Shown: positions 12,133 through 21,950 of the stretch, piece after piece
Layout of the letters: every line of letters starts with the position of its first letter
Position numbering within the stretch: the stretch's first letter is position 1
From: Diphasiastrum complanatum
Taxonomy: Eukaryota; Streptophyta; Lycopodiopsida; Lycopodiales; Lycopodiaceae
Direction: 5' to 3'
NCBI GenBank assembly: GCA_029204225.1
Contig: CM055095.1
Coordinates: 47,818,510 to 47,882,509 of the forward strand
Length of the DNA: 64,000 nucleotides
Translations under genes and position numbers: made by a program
Notes under the pieces: model-generated
The model's input: only the letters and a program-made list of their open reading frames with translations
Databases searched by the model: none
Told to the model about the DNA's origin: nothing

Positions 12133-12789
12133 ATGGCTAGGACCAAAGTCCCTGCTCGTGCCATAACCATTGTACACCCTTCCTGTGCCCGTGTCCTCCC
12201 TGGTATTGGCCGTAGATGTGGCAGAATGCAGGTCTGTTTGAAGGAGATCAGAAAACTCCACAGATCAACTGAATTATTGATCCCTGGAGCTCCTTTCGGC
12301 CGATCTGTGAGGAATGTCACCTTGTCACTTGGGCTTGATGTTCGTTTTGCCGTGACAACCATGCATGCCTTACAGGGTGCTGCAGAAGATTTTTTGTCCC
12401 AGTTTTATGAGGATTCCTATCTTTTGGCTGTGCATGGTAAGCGTGTTACCATCATGCCTAAAGATTTTGTTATTCTCAAACGACTTCGGGACCGGTATTC
12501 ATGTCTTCATGTGGATAATGCCAACACCTCTAGAGAGCTACCTCTAGATAGATCAGACTTGCCAACTACCTCAAGGAGGAAAAGGAAGCAGATTGTCCCT
12601 AAGAAAGCTGGATCTCGAAGGCCAACTGCTTTCCTTCCTCCTAAGGTAATCCCTGCAAAGCGACCCCGAATCATTCTGTCCTCTAAATCAGGCTCTGATG
12701 CAAAAACAGAGTCAGCCTCTCTCCTCCTATTACTCGTCCAGCTCCTCAGAAGGTTTTTTCGTCGAAGGAACCCAAGAGGAGCTAGATAA
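12133..12789 (+). CDS. Divergent histone H3-like protein with basic C-terminal extension
   Basis: The protein starts MARTK, the canonical H3 N-terminus. The second of two adjacent ATGs (12130, 12133) is chosen because it aligns with H3 and has G at +4. The tail then departs from H3 (VPARAITIVHP), so K9 and S10 equivalents are absent. The histone fold is complete: LKEIRKLHRSTELLI (alpha-N), PFGRSVRN (alpha-1), DVRFAVTTMHALQGAAEDFL (alpha-2), then YEDSYLLAVHGKRVTIMPKD leading into alpha-3. Loop 1 has the normal H3 length, not the longer loop typical of CENH3. After the fold come about 70 residues rich in basic patches (RRKRKQ, KKAGSRR, KRPR). The frame ends in an unlikely Leu/Arg-rich tail because it probably shifts near 12700 into the next frame. 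No intron is seen in the fold. Function is unknown; it could be a variant H3, a captured histone or a decaying gene. Confidence 0.68.
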   Translation: MARTKVPARAITIVHPSCARVLPGIGRRCGRMQVCLKEIRKLHRSTELLIPGAPFGRSVRNVTLSLGLDVRFAVTTMHALQGAAEDFLSQFYEDSYLLAVHGKRVTIMPKDFVILKRLRDRYSCLHVDNANTSRELPLDRSDLPTTSRRKRKQIVPKKAGSRRPTAFLPPKVIPAKRPRIILSSKSGSDAKTESASLLLLLVQLLRRFFRRRNPRGAR

Positions 12790-13522
12790 GATAACTGAGA
12801 AATTTGTAAATATTGTGTCTGCATCTGATTCAAACATGTACATAATCTTTTTGGTAGAATTCCATACGATCCCAGTTAGATTTTTTTTTAATTCAGAGCA
12901 TTACAATCAATACGAATCTTATTTAGGCAATAAAATTGATATGCTCGGCAATTATTTTGACTTTTTTCTTCCAGATTCAAATAAAAGCTATAGATTAAGT
13001 CCCAAATTTTGTACAGAGCTTAAAGATAAAACTTCAGAAATCACAGATGTGATTGTTGAAGCCGGCCAAATTTTTTTGCAACATAGTATTAGTAGGGATT
13101 TGAAGGAAGTTGTTTTTGTGGTGAGCCCATTTTTCATGGGTGTTGTGAAGGCAAAAGAGGCCGATTTTGAAAGGGCTGTATATTTCATCGAGTGTAGCCC
13201 AGTGGCCAAATTCTACTTGATTCCACATGAGAATGAGTAAGGTTTGCTATATGATGTTGCTGCCTTTTATACTCATGTCAGAATTGATTCTAATTTTCAT
13301 TATGATTGTTGCAATCGACAATGGAGCCTGAATATTCTTTCTGTAAAAATAAATAAGGAGGGAGTATCAAATTTTCTATATGTAAAAATAAAGTCAGCTG
13401 AAAATACACATAGAGAATTTGATTCTCTACTTTATGATGCTATTCGTGAAATACCGACAACGACCACTTCTATTGTGGAGATAACTATTAAATCTCTCAA
13501 AGTATATTCAATTTATCCCTGA
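12698..13522 (+). CDS. Probable continuation of the H3-like protein, frame-shifted and with an in-frame stop
   Basis: This open frame overlaps the end of the H3-like frame in a different phase. It starts in a Ser-rich then acidic stretch (SSYYSSSSSEGFF, TQEELDKITEKF), more protein-like than the Leu/Arg run of the other frame. Two routes join them: a one-base change in the A5 run at 12701-12705, or removal of 12646-12691. That 46-bp segment has GT/AG ends and restores exactly this phase, but it is short for a plant intron. The frame runs on through YLGNKIDMLGNYFDFF and KEADFERAVYFIECSP. It meets TAA at 13238-13240, then continues in the same phase (LLYDVAAFYTHVRI, EFDSLLYDAIREIP) to TGA at 13520-13522. 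No family recognised. Confidence 0.45.
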
Positions 13523-13526
13523 CATG

Positions 13527-14216
13527 TGTGAAAAATTGCCTACATTGGCAAATCTAGCCATGTAGAATATTGTACATTTTGTCAATATTGTTTGTTGGTT
13601 ACTTGAATGGCCAAAGTGCCACTTGTACATACACACCTAAAGTAGGTTACCACGAGTCAAGAGGAGTGGTTGTGTCCATTTGGTAGTGATTCCTACTTTG
13701 TAGGATCTAGACCATGATTTATGATGAGATTTGTACCTATCATGCACCTACCAAGCATGACTCTTGGATCTAGGCTAGGGTTTTCACATTGGGCAAGAAA
13801 GTGGAGTCTACTTCCTTATTACATGCTGGATTTTCACCTAACTTAGCAAAGGAAGTGTGTTTTACTATGTATTCCCATTCTCCATAGTGAGAAGATAGAA
13901 ACTTTTTGGAGTCTCAAGGAGAAACTCGAGTTTCCTCTCATTGTATGGTAATTACTCTTGATTTCCAATGAAACCCAGCTTTGGCACTTTGTAAACACTG
14001 TCTATAGGCCATACTACAGCCTTATTTCCACACATGTGGAGTTGGATTATACTAATTGATCAATGCTTTGATTGTCTCTACTTGTTTCCTATCAAGCTGC
14101 TAAACTAGATCTTGTTTTCTGATGACTAGTTTCTGATAGATTGTTTAACAAACATACAATCACCTTGTGGATCATTCAAAGATCCATTTATGGTCCTTAG
14201 TACTGTACTTTTCACA
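13527..14216 (+). mobile_element. Solo LTR of the gag-only copia family
   Basis: This 690-bp stretch begins TGTGAAAAATTGCC and ends CTGTACTTTTCACA. It matches, in reverse complement, the 701-bp LTRs at 53614-54314 and 57475-58175; shared segments include TTGGCAAATCTAGC, TTCCTTATTACATGCTGG and TCTCCATAGTGAG. The flanking pentamers ACATG (13522-13526) and ACGTG (14217-14221) differ by one transition and read as an aged target-site duplication. No internal element sequence adjoins it, so it is a recombined solo LTR. It sits just after the stop of the preceding frame, probably in an intron of the H3-like gene. Confidence 0.88.
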
Positions 14217-14274
14217 ACGTGCATTTTTTTATTATTATTTTAAATCTATCGTCATACATGAATAAATTGTGCAG

Positions 14275-14771
14275 TGTGTATAACAAAGGGATGCTTTTAG
14301 GTTGTGCTTGGTTTGTCCTGTACAATACAAAGCTCTTTTTTGAGTGGTACAATCTACAAGTCGATGTAGATATTGAAAAGGTAAAATTTTGTTCATTTGT
14401 TGTTCTTTTCATTCTGATTCTTATTTCGTTATTGTGATTGTTAGTTATTTACTCATTCACCTAGTTTGTGATGACAATTCACTCTTGAGCAGTACGATTC
14501 CGATGATGTATATAGATTGCGGCAAGAGTTGATCAAAACGTTTGTACAGAATGGCGCAGCTTTTGTACCTGAGCATGAGGGGGCTGTAAAGAATGATGCT
14601 CCTGCCCCAACAGCCTTTCAGGTTGCACAAGATGCAAATCTTATCATATACGATCAAAGAGAAATAGAAGTCCTTCCTAATTCTGAGGAAGGCGAAATTA
14701 TAGGACATGAGATTGTTGTCTTGACAGCTCCTAATAGTAGTATAGAAAATAAAGATAAACTTACTAAATAG
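14275..14771 (+). CDS. Two downstream exons, likely C-terminus of the H3-like gene
   Basis: A possible exon at 14275-14380 follows TTGTGCAG and ends AAAAG before GTAAAA. It encodes GMLLGCAWFVLYN and FFEWYNLQVDVDIEK. A second exon at 14493-14771 follows TTGAGCAG and continues in phase with YDSDDVYRLRQELIK and EHEGAVKNDAPAPTAF. It goes on through IIYDQREIEVLPN and GEIIGHEIVVL to TAG. If the solo LTR is removed, these exons lie less than 100 bp from the end of the preceding frame, which suggests one gene, 12133-14771. The phase across that first junction does not match exactly. No family recognised. Confidence 0.4.
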
Positions 14772-15164
14772 GATTTTAATTGTAAATGTGTATATATTAC
14801 CATCCGGAAAAGGAGACACAATCTTACATGTAAACAACCCATTTATGAGATTTTTAATGATATCAATATAGATTCTTACAATCAAGTTGTGTCCAAAAAG
14901 TACAATATTGGATTGCAATTTTTCTAGATTGATAAAAAAACAAGATTCTTGCTTTCATCTTGAGTAACGATGATGGACATGTATTTTCTGATAGTGAATC
15001 TCAGTGTTCTTCCATCAGTTGGACAGTTTCACCAGTATCTTTGCATTTGATCTCGAGCTCATGTCTTTTACGTGCCTGTATAAATTTAATACAAAGTATG
15101 TCACATTTAGTATAAATATTATACGAGCAATTTCTGAAAGAAATTGTACATAAAGAATAGAGTG

Positions 15165-16340
15165 TTAGAAGTTACTTACGAGTTTACCATTTGAAATGAA
15201 TTTGAAGTTTGAAAGTATATCATCTTGTAGGAGCAATAGTTCTTGCTTGATGTAATTTAGGCTCCAATCTTCTTCCACCTCAACACATGTCAAAAGTGCA
15301 TCATTGTATATTATTTCAATATTCTTTCGCTTAGAATGTCCACTGGCTTCCAAGTCTTGATCGAGTGGCATCCATTTACTTCTGGTTTGTTTTTCCATCT
15401 TTGATAATGGAAGCATAAAGTCAACATTTGCTTTTCTATATGATAGCGAAAGCACATGAAAGACATTTTAATTCTGCATTCTATTTTTCTATTTGATATA
15501 TTTTTGCATACAAACATTGTTGGGGACACTTGAAAAGAAATCCACAAATATATTTAAAGAAATAAACCAACTTATTCAGACTGTTTTTGAACTCGCGCTC
15601 ATCTTTAATGAATTTTTTATATTATTATATAGGTTGCAACGAAATGATTATGATATTGTAGCATCTGGAGCAACCCATTCATCACTTCGAAAACTAGGTA
15701 ATGGAATTGGGACTATTTGCCCAAAATTTTCTTTTATATCAGGAATGTACATTGAGTCATAAAAGAAGATTCCACAATCAACAAAGTCTTTTGCAATTCT
15801 ACCTCTATATTGTAGATGTCAAATATTAGTGTGTACTACATCTAACACACCTGCAAGAGATCCACTTGGCTCCCATTCATTTATATTGGATGGATATAAA
15901 TCTGCAAAAGAAAAATGATTAGATTGGCAAGCTTAGTAATAGATGATAAGGAATGATAAAAAATCAAAGTATTGTAAAATATCAATACTCACAGTTGTTT
16001 TTTTTTGTGATCATGACGGTTAAATCCTTGCACATTTATCTCTGCATATATACATGTTGGACTAAAATTTTGGAAATAGATTTTCCTCTTGATGATGTTC
16101 TGAAGTCCAAAATTCTAGCCTTCCAATAAGATCAAAATGATAGTTTTTGTCCTTTTGCTTTTTCGAAATGTTCCTTTTGATGATGGATGCATCAGAATCC
16201 AAGAGGTTTTTGAATATTTTCTTGGCACCCATAATCCATTGTCATTCTTCTCATTGAAGAGAAGCACAGAGTCGATTGAGGAGCACGACGTTCTTGATGG
16301 CGCCATTCGTTATCTGCAGGCCAAAATTTGAAACACTGAA
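15165..16340 (-). pseudogene. Unassigned decayed multi-exon gene
   Basis: Minus-strand blocks look coding but are broken by stops. At about 16330-16140 is SSIDSVLLFNEKNDNGLWV. At about 15900-15640, after a TTTGCAG acceptor, are NEWEPSGSLAGVLDVVH and RIAKDFVDCGIFFYDSMYIP, then GQIVPIPLPSFRSDEWVAP. At 15455-15165 are KWMPLDQDLEASG, YNDALLTCVEVEEDW and QDDILSNFKFISNGKLVS. The last block has the feel of a small ubiquitin-like or PB1-like fold (DDILSNFKFISNGK), but I cannot name the family. Stops lie at least after HTN-I and after ATIS. It sits between the H3-like gene and a copia insertion. Confidence 0.4.
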
Positions 16341-16599
16341 CTATGAATCTCAGAATATGTGTAGGCAAAAAGCCATGAATATGAAAATATGTGCAGGCAA
16401 AAATTTGAAACACTGAACTATTTGATGCTACGAGCTGTTAGATTTCTTATGCTCAGCCTTAAACAAATCGTTCAAGTAATGAGCATCCTGAAAAACGAAG
16501 GCCGACTACATGTTTTCGGACCTTCATCTTTTTACCTTTTTGAGATTCTTTTTGCCTTAACCATTTTTGCACCCTAGCCTTTTTCGCACCTTAGCAAAA

Positions 16600-17010
16600 A
16601 AACATGACATAGTGGCCAAGTGGCCAGAATGCCTTAGAAACCATTCTTAAGGCATCTTCGCCTTTTTCGCAACTTCGCAAAAAATGTGACAAAGTGGCCA
16701 GAATGCCTTAAAAACCATTTTAAGGCACCTTCGGCTTTTTTGGCTTCTTCGCTGTCTTTAACCTAAGGCACTTTCGGTTTCTTTGCTGTCTTTAGTCTAA
16801 GGCACTTTTCGGCTTCTTTACTGCCTTTAGTCTAAGGCACCTTATGCTTCTTCGCTGTCTTTAGTCTAAGGTACTTTTTGGCTTTTTCGGCTTTTTTGCC
16901 TTCTTCGCTACCTTAAAACTAAGGGCACCTTCAGGATTTAGATACCTTAACTCTAAGGGCACCTTCGAGAGTTGCATACCTTCAGTCTAAAGGGGGGCAC
17001 CTTCGTTTTT
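16600..17010. repeat. Degenerate tandem repeat, unit about 34 bp
   Basis: Units of the pattern AAGGCACYTTCGGCTTCTT followed by CGCTGTCTTTAGTCT repeat about eight times with indels. Examples begin near 16725, 16767, 16800, 16835 and 16869, then change into AAGGGCACCTTC units near 16921 and 16956. An upstream pair of longer units (GTGGCCAGAATGCCTTA at 16619 and 16697) is related. No coding potential. Confidence 0.7.
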
Positions 17011-17235
17011 TTTTGGGTTTTTTGCATTTTTGCTACATTGGCAGACCGATGTAGCAAATATCCTAAGGGCAGTTACCAACTTTGTACAAATACAAAACTG
17101 GAGTAAATGGCCGTTAAGGCATAAGATATTTTTCTCTCAACACTTGCAAATATATATATCAGCTGAATCAAACTATGTAAGTGTCAATTGAGTTAATTGA
17201 ATTTCTCTGTCGCTCACACCCGCAGTTTTATGACA

Positions 17236-17630
17236 TGGTATCAGAGCAGACATTTCAGTAATCTGCATTTCTACTGTGGATTATCAGTCTTGTTTCTATC
17301 AAGACGTCTTTTTAGCAAATGCACAGCCAATAGTATTCAGACAGTCGTTGTGTCTACCAACGATCTCGGTCAACCAGAATAGATCCATCATCTAGTTCAT
17401 CTTTCATTGACAAACTCGATGGAGATAACTACCATCTATAGAAATTCAAGATGAAGGTTATACTTCTAGCCAAAGAACTGTGGGACATCGTTGATGGCAC
17501 AGAGCTCAAACCAGAAGGTGATGTAGCCATCATCACCAAGTGGAGACTGAGAGATGGCAAAACATTTGTCATGATCACCCTCAACATCAAGGATACTCAG
17601 ATCAGCCACATACGTGGTACTCAGATGGCT
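17236..17630 (+). mobile_element. Copia 5' fragment: primer site and gag start
   Basis: TGGTATCAGAGC at 17236-17247 follows an LTR-like end (ATGACA). About 130 bp on, a gag frame reads SFIDKLDGDNYHL, KFKMKVILLAKELWDIV and WRLRDGKTFVMITLNI, the N-terminal UBN2-like part of copia gag, with an internal stop before KFKM. It breaks off near 17630, where it runs into an oppositely oriented copia gag. Confidence 0.72.
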
Positions 17631-18541
17631 CGTGGTTGTTTCGTTTGCAGTATGTACAGAAAAACTTCTTCATTGTTTGCGGATTCGACTGTTCCTTGTG
17701 CTGAGCTGGTTTCCGGTTTGGCCTTGATTGCTTCGGGCCTTTCTTCTTCTTCTACTTTGTCGTGCTCGTGTTGGTGTACAAGGTGTGAGAATCAGCTGAG
17801 GAACTCAAGGCTTTGTTCCTCCGCGTGTCTTCCTGCAACAACATAGTAATGACTCTCGAAAGAGTCAATTCTGGATGAGTCGTAATGATCATCACCCAGC
17901 TGTCATAAGAACTTGGCAAGCTTGTAAGCAGTTGCATCACTGCGTCTTGATCGTCTATGTTAGATCCGATAGTGGCCATTTGTCTTAGCAGGTTCTTGAA
18001 CTGATTAATATAATTCTGCAAAGAATCACCATTCGTCATCTTGAGGGAGTAGAATCTTTTCCTGAGATGTAGCTTGGAAGCTATATCTCGCACTTCGTAT
18101 AGTGTGCTCAAGATGTCCCAAACTTCTTTTGATGTCCGAGCCTCAGATACGTGGCCGATCTGAGTATCCGTGATGTTGAGGATGATCAGCGTGAAAGCTT
18201 TTCCATCCTTCAGCTTCCATCTAGCGATTGCCTCGTCGTCCGCTTCGGGTTTCCCTTCTGCACCTGTAACAACGGCGTACAATTCTTTTGCCATTAGCAC
18301 AATTTTCATCTTAAATTTCCACAGATGGTAATTGGCTCCATCAAGCTTGTCCATGATAGGACTGGCTTTCCCTTGGGAATCCATGTGGAAGAGTTAGTCT
18401 AAGTGATAGGAGAAACTATTAGTGACTTAAGTATGAAAATCTGATACTGAAAAATACAGAACAAGAAAACAATTACTCTCTCGGCTAGTAGAGTCTTGTA
18501 TTGTGGAAGCTTATTAAGCTATGAAAATAGCTCTAATACCA
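17622..18541 (-). mobile_element. Copia 5' fragment on the minus strand: primer site, gag, zinc knuckle
   Basis: The primer site is GCTCTAATACCA at 18530-18541 on the + strand, one mismatch from the standard. The gag frame 18384-17752 starts MDSQGKASPIMDKLDG and contains YHLWKFKMKIVLMAKEL, WKLKDGKAFTLIILNI and SKEVWDILSTLYEVRD, a typical copia gag. Past its stop the same frame reaches a zinc knuckle, FFCTYCKRNNHEPSEY, whose last Cys is Tyr. The fragment ends near 17622 against the + strand gag. It lacks protease, integrase and RT. Confidence 0.8.
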
Positions 18542-19547
18542 TGTTGGAGAGAGAAGGGAGATGAACGACGAACACAAACTCGAACAAGAAACGAACTCGA
18601 ATAGAAAATGTTCGTGCGCAGCGGAACAAGTTATACGACTCTCTCTGTAAGCATGACTACACCTATCAGGATGAACAAAACTTTAATGATGGAAATCATG
18701 GTCATTCTAGATTACGTAACCGAGCATTGATAGATGAAGTGTCAGAAGAATAATTTGTCGCAAATAACAAGACAAACTATGTGTCACGAATGATTCGCGA
18801 AGAGCTAGACTATGCTCGACTGATAATTAGTCGCGAATGATTCGCGAAAGACAAGACTAAATGTTAGTCGACTATTACCAGAAGGAACAACTAGAAAGAT
18901 CAGACAGAATGAAGAATAAACATAGCTATACTAACACAGATCTGAATGCAGAACAAAGAATTGTATCAGATTAAGTATATCATGTATACATGACAATAAT
19001 GCGGTAGAGCACAAGATAATAGCGGACGAAACCGCGTGCCCTACGAAACTTATTTCAATCTGTAAAAAGAGATGAAACGTTAATTCTGACAAGAATGAAG
19101 AATCAATGCCCAGGGCATCTACTTTGTTTACTTCTATATCTGTCTCTTCACTCATCAACTTATTCTCCCATTCTCTTGAATACGCAAATTGTATCTAGTA
19201 TATATACATTATATTACAGGTGTGCAGATGTGGAAAGTACAATGGATGTGCTGTCTGTAAGAGATCATTGGTGGCCGCAGTCGTTGTCCAGTCTATTAGC
19301 GCAGCTGCATGGGGTGAGCGTGAAAAGGTGCGACGTCAGTCAGTACTGAAGTGACCGTTGGTGATGACGTTTCGCCTATCACCATAACCTGTGTAAAAAC
19401 ACAGTGTCGTGATTCTTTCGTCTTTTATTCGTCTGTGCAAATTTGCGTGTAAATATGTGAGCTGCGTGACAACGTTAGTAAATATGTAGCATGAATGGAG
19501 GCATATTAAAATGGGATTTAAGGAGAATAGAAGTAATAAATCCAACA
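18542..19547 (-). mobile_element. Copia 5' LTR, 1006 bp
   Basis: The repeat begins TGTTGGA directly after the primer site and ends TCCAACA, perfect terminal inverted repeats with TG...CA ends. It belongs to the minus-strand gag at 17622-18541. The next bases (GTATC from 19548) re-enter the unknown gene at 19558, so the element inserted beside or into that gene. No matching 3' LTR is seen to the left, so no target duplication can be confirmed. Confidence 0.78.
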
Positions 19548-19557
19548 GTATCCACCC

Positions 19558-20084
19558 ATGATTCATCATGAATTAGTGAGAACTGAAGAGTCTAGTGGTG
19601 GCCACGACATTACAACAGAAAATATGGTCGGTTTTGATGAAGGTGATCTTGTAAGTTATTGTTATGTGACCTAATACCTTAATTATTGTTCTATTTTTTT
19701 TGTAATTGTGATTTTTATTTTTAATCTAAATATATCTCTTATTGCACTTCTTTACAGAATACCATTGAAGTAGATTCATTTGCTATAAGACATGGAGGTC
19801 TTTGCAAGGGATCGATAGGGCATAAGGAGACATCCCTTGCCCACTATTTAAATTTTTTTGTAAATAACAAAATTTGTATAAATCATACAAGTTATAGTCC
19901 ATTCGCCGCAACCATTATAACGGCAATTAGAGCATCGTCTGTTTGCTTAGAAGGCCACAATTATGCCAAAGGAACATTCAAAATTGTTTTTGTTAAGAGG
20001 GATCTAGCTATTAAAATACTCGGTTATGTCCTTGAAGATACCACAAAAGAACATCTTCAATGGCCCTTTATTTGGGATATATAG
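19558..20084 (+). CDS. Unassigned gene, FAIRxGG family copy B, 5' truncated
   Basis: Exon 1 (from at least 19558 to 19650) ends NMVGFDEGDL before GTAAGT. Exon 2 (19758-20084) follows TTTACAG in phase 0 and encodes 108 residues to TAG. Landmarks are VDSFAIRHGG, TSLAHYLNFF, TIITAIRASSVCLEGHNY and EHLQWPFIWD. It aligns with the minus-strand copy at 10653-11015: shared features are DxFAIRxGG, LxHYLxFF, a TxIxAIxA segment and LxGHNY/F, and the intron position is the same. I know no named domain with this pattern. The 5' end is cut by the copia LTR ending at 19547. After the stop, a same-phase stretch (NIQFLDPYERRLFLH) suggests the stop may be secondary. Confidence 0.5.
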
Positions 20085-20816
20085 ACGAGCAAAAAAAAGA
20101 ATATACAATTTCTAGATCCATATGAAAGGAGATTGTTCCTTCATTGACAATACCATGCATCTCAAATTTGGAGATGATGAAAATTGAAATACATGTTTTC
20201 CATTGTATCAAGAGAATCTCTCTTTTCTGATGAATTTGAATGCCTTCTGAAAGATCATAATGTTTGGTGAGCTCTTAGCTTGATATTTAAATTGTGCTTG
20301 TATGTAAAACCACTGGAATAGTTGTACTAAATATTTATTTTTTGAATTGTGTCCATCATAATTTTTAGCTCTATGAAATGCACCTCTTGGTGGCTTTTCC
20401 ATGCCTTGTGATGACCAGATGCTTAAGCTCCCATTTTCCTTTGCAAAATAAGTTGCATGATGAGGAAAGATGTGCTGCAAGCAAGAGTTGAAATTGATAA
20501 CATCTAAGTTAATAAAGTTATGCTAAGTTCCATTTAGAAGTCAAAGTCAAAGTGGTGGTAGGTGGGGTGTGCTTCTTTGTGCACCTTAGATGGAAATGTG
20601 TGTCTTTTGAAGGGTTAGGATTTCAATCCTCCCTTCCTTGAAATAGCCAATACAAACCAAGGGTCAAGGGCCTCCCCAAGAATCAAAAGATACCTCTTGT
20701 ACCTCTGTGGGGGCTGGAATACAAGGCCTAAGGGACATTTTGATGGAGCCCGAGAGAATTAAGAAAAGAAGTACCTTGGAGGGAAGTAGCCTATGTAAAT
20801 TACGATTTTGTGTAAA
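20085..20816. other. No recognisable gene
   Basis: Sequence between the unknown gene and a copia integrase fragment. A few coding-like residues just after 20084 may be the decayed end of the unknown gene. Nothing else is recognised. Confidence 0.5.
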
Positions 20817-21950
20817 TTATGGTCTCTCTAGAACTTCATAGCTGACAGGATCATCATTGGCCATTGTCTTGCTCTCATCAAATATGACATCTCTCACTAT
20901 TTTCACAATGTTTGTGTTTGGCATGTTGACTCTGTAGTATGACGAATTGTTGTCAGAACCTACCAAAAATCCCTGCTCAGGTTTCTCATCAAGCTTCTTT
21001 CCAAGCTTATCAGGGATGTGTGCATAGGCTGCATAGCCAAAGATTCTGATGTGAGACAAGTTGGGCTTTCTACCCCACCATTGTTCTGGATGTATGCGAC
21101 TATAGCTACCGCTTCAGCCCATAGTTCCCTTGGAGCTTTCGAGTAGGCCATCATGCATCTAGCAGCTTCCATTAGGGTCCTATTCTTCTCTCTACAACAT
21201 CGTTGTGCTGCGGTGTGTAGGCTGCAGTCCTTCTGTGAATGATGTCACAATCATTGCAGAAGTCAGTGAAGTAATTTGAGATGTATTCGCCACCTCAATC
21301 TGTCCTGATCTGCTTCACTTTGCTTGTACATCTCTCAGCCCAATTCACATACTCTGTGAATTAATCAATTGCTTCAGATTTATTCTGAATAAAGTACACT
21401 CTGGCAAATTTACTATAATCATCAATGAAGGTTATATAATATTTTGAGCCTCCTACTGAGATCACATTGAAAGGCCCACAAATGTTAGAATGTACTAACT
21501 CCAGAATCTTGGTCGTTTTGTAGAAGTCTTTGACGAATGGAGTGCGCAACATCTTAGCCTTCAACATGCATCACAGGTGGCCAAACTGGTTGCATTCGAG
21601 ATGCTGACCCCTGTTATCACTCCAGGATGGCTTGCTTGGTAAAGTGCCATTGAGTTCATGTGGCATAGTCTCCTGTGCTAGAGAGTATCTGGCAAATCAT
21701 CATGAGTCTAATGCACCTGATATATATAGGCAGGCGTACCTTCAGGTGATATAGATTACCTTTTCTTCTACCTTGAGTGACCAGGGTATTGGTACTGGCG
21801 TCAACCACGTTGCATGCTTCATCAGAAAATGTCACACACATACATGCATCTGCTATTCTTGCTACTGAAAGCAAGTCTTGCTACAGTGTAGGCACGAACA
21901 GACCATCTTCGAGCCATCTGTCCCTGATGGCGACCGATGGTTTAGGAGGA
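20817..21950 (-). pseudogene. Copia pol fragment: pre-integrase and integrase
   Basis: Minus-strand blocks appear in the order of a copia polyprotein. Near 21870-21660 is a pre-integrase segment. At 21567-21361 is the integrase core (CGPFNVISVGGSKYYITFIDDYSKF). At 21172-20960 the core continues (MEAARCMMAYSKAPRELWAEAV). At 21059-20817 is the integrase C-terminus (RIFGYAAYAHIPDKLGKKLDEK, then a degraded GYRL-type segment YYRVN and VRDVIFDE). Frame changes and stops separate the blocks. No RT follows; the fragment stops near 20817. Confidence 0.85.

Noticed and set aside
12646-12691. A 46-bp intron in the H3-like gene
   Set aside because: The GT/AG ends and restored frame are attractive, but it is below the usual minimum for plant introns. 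It is kept only as an alternative to a one-base indel and not annotated.
12133-12789. CENH3 (centromeric H3) identity for the H3-like gene
   Set aside because: Loop 1 has normal H3 length and the C-terminal part of the fold reads KRVTIMPKD as in ordinary H3. The divergence alone does not make it CENH3.
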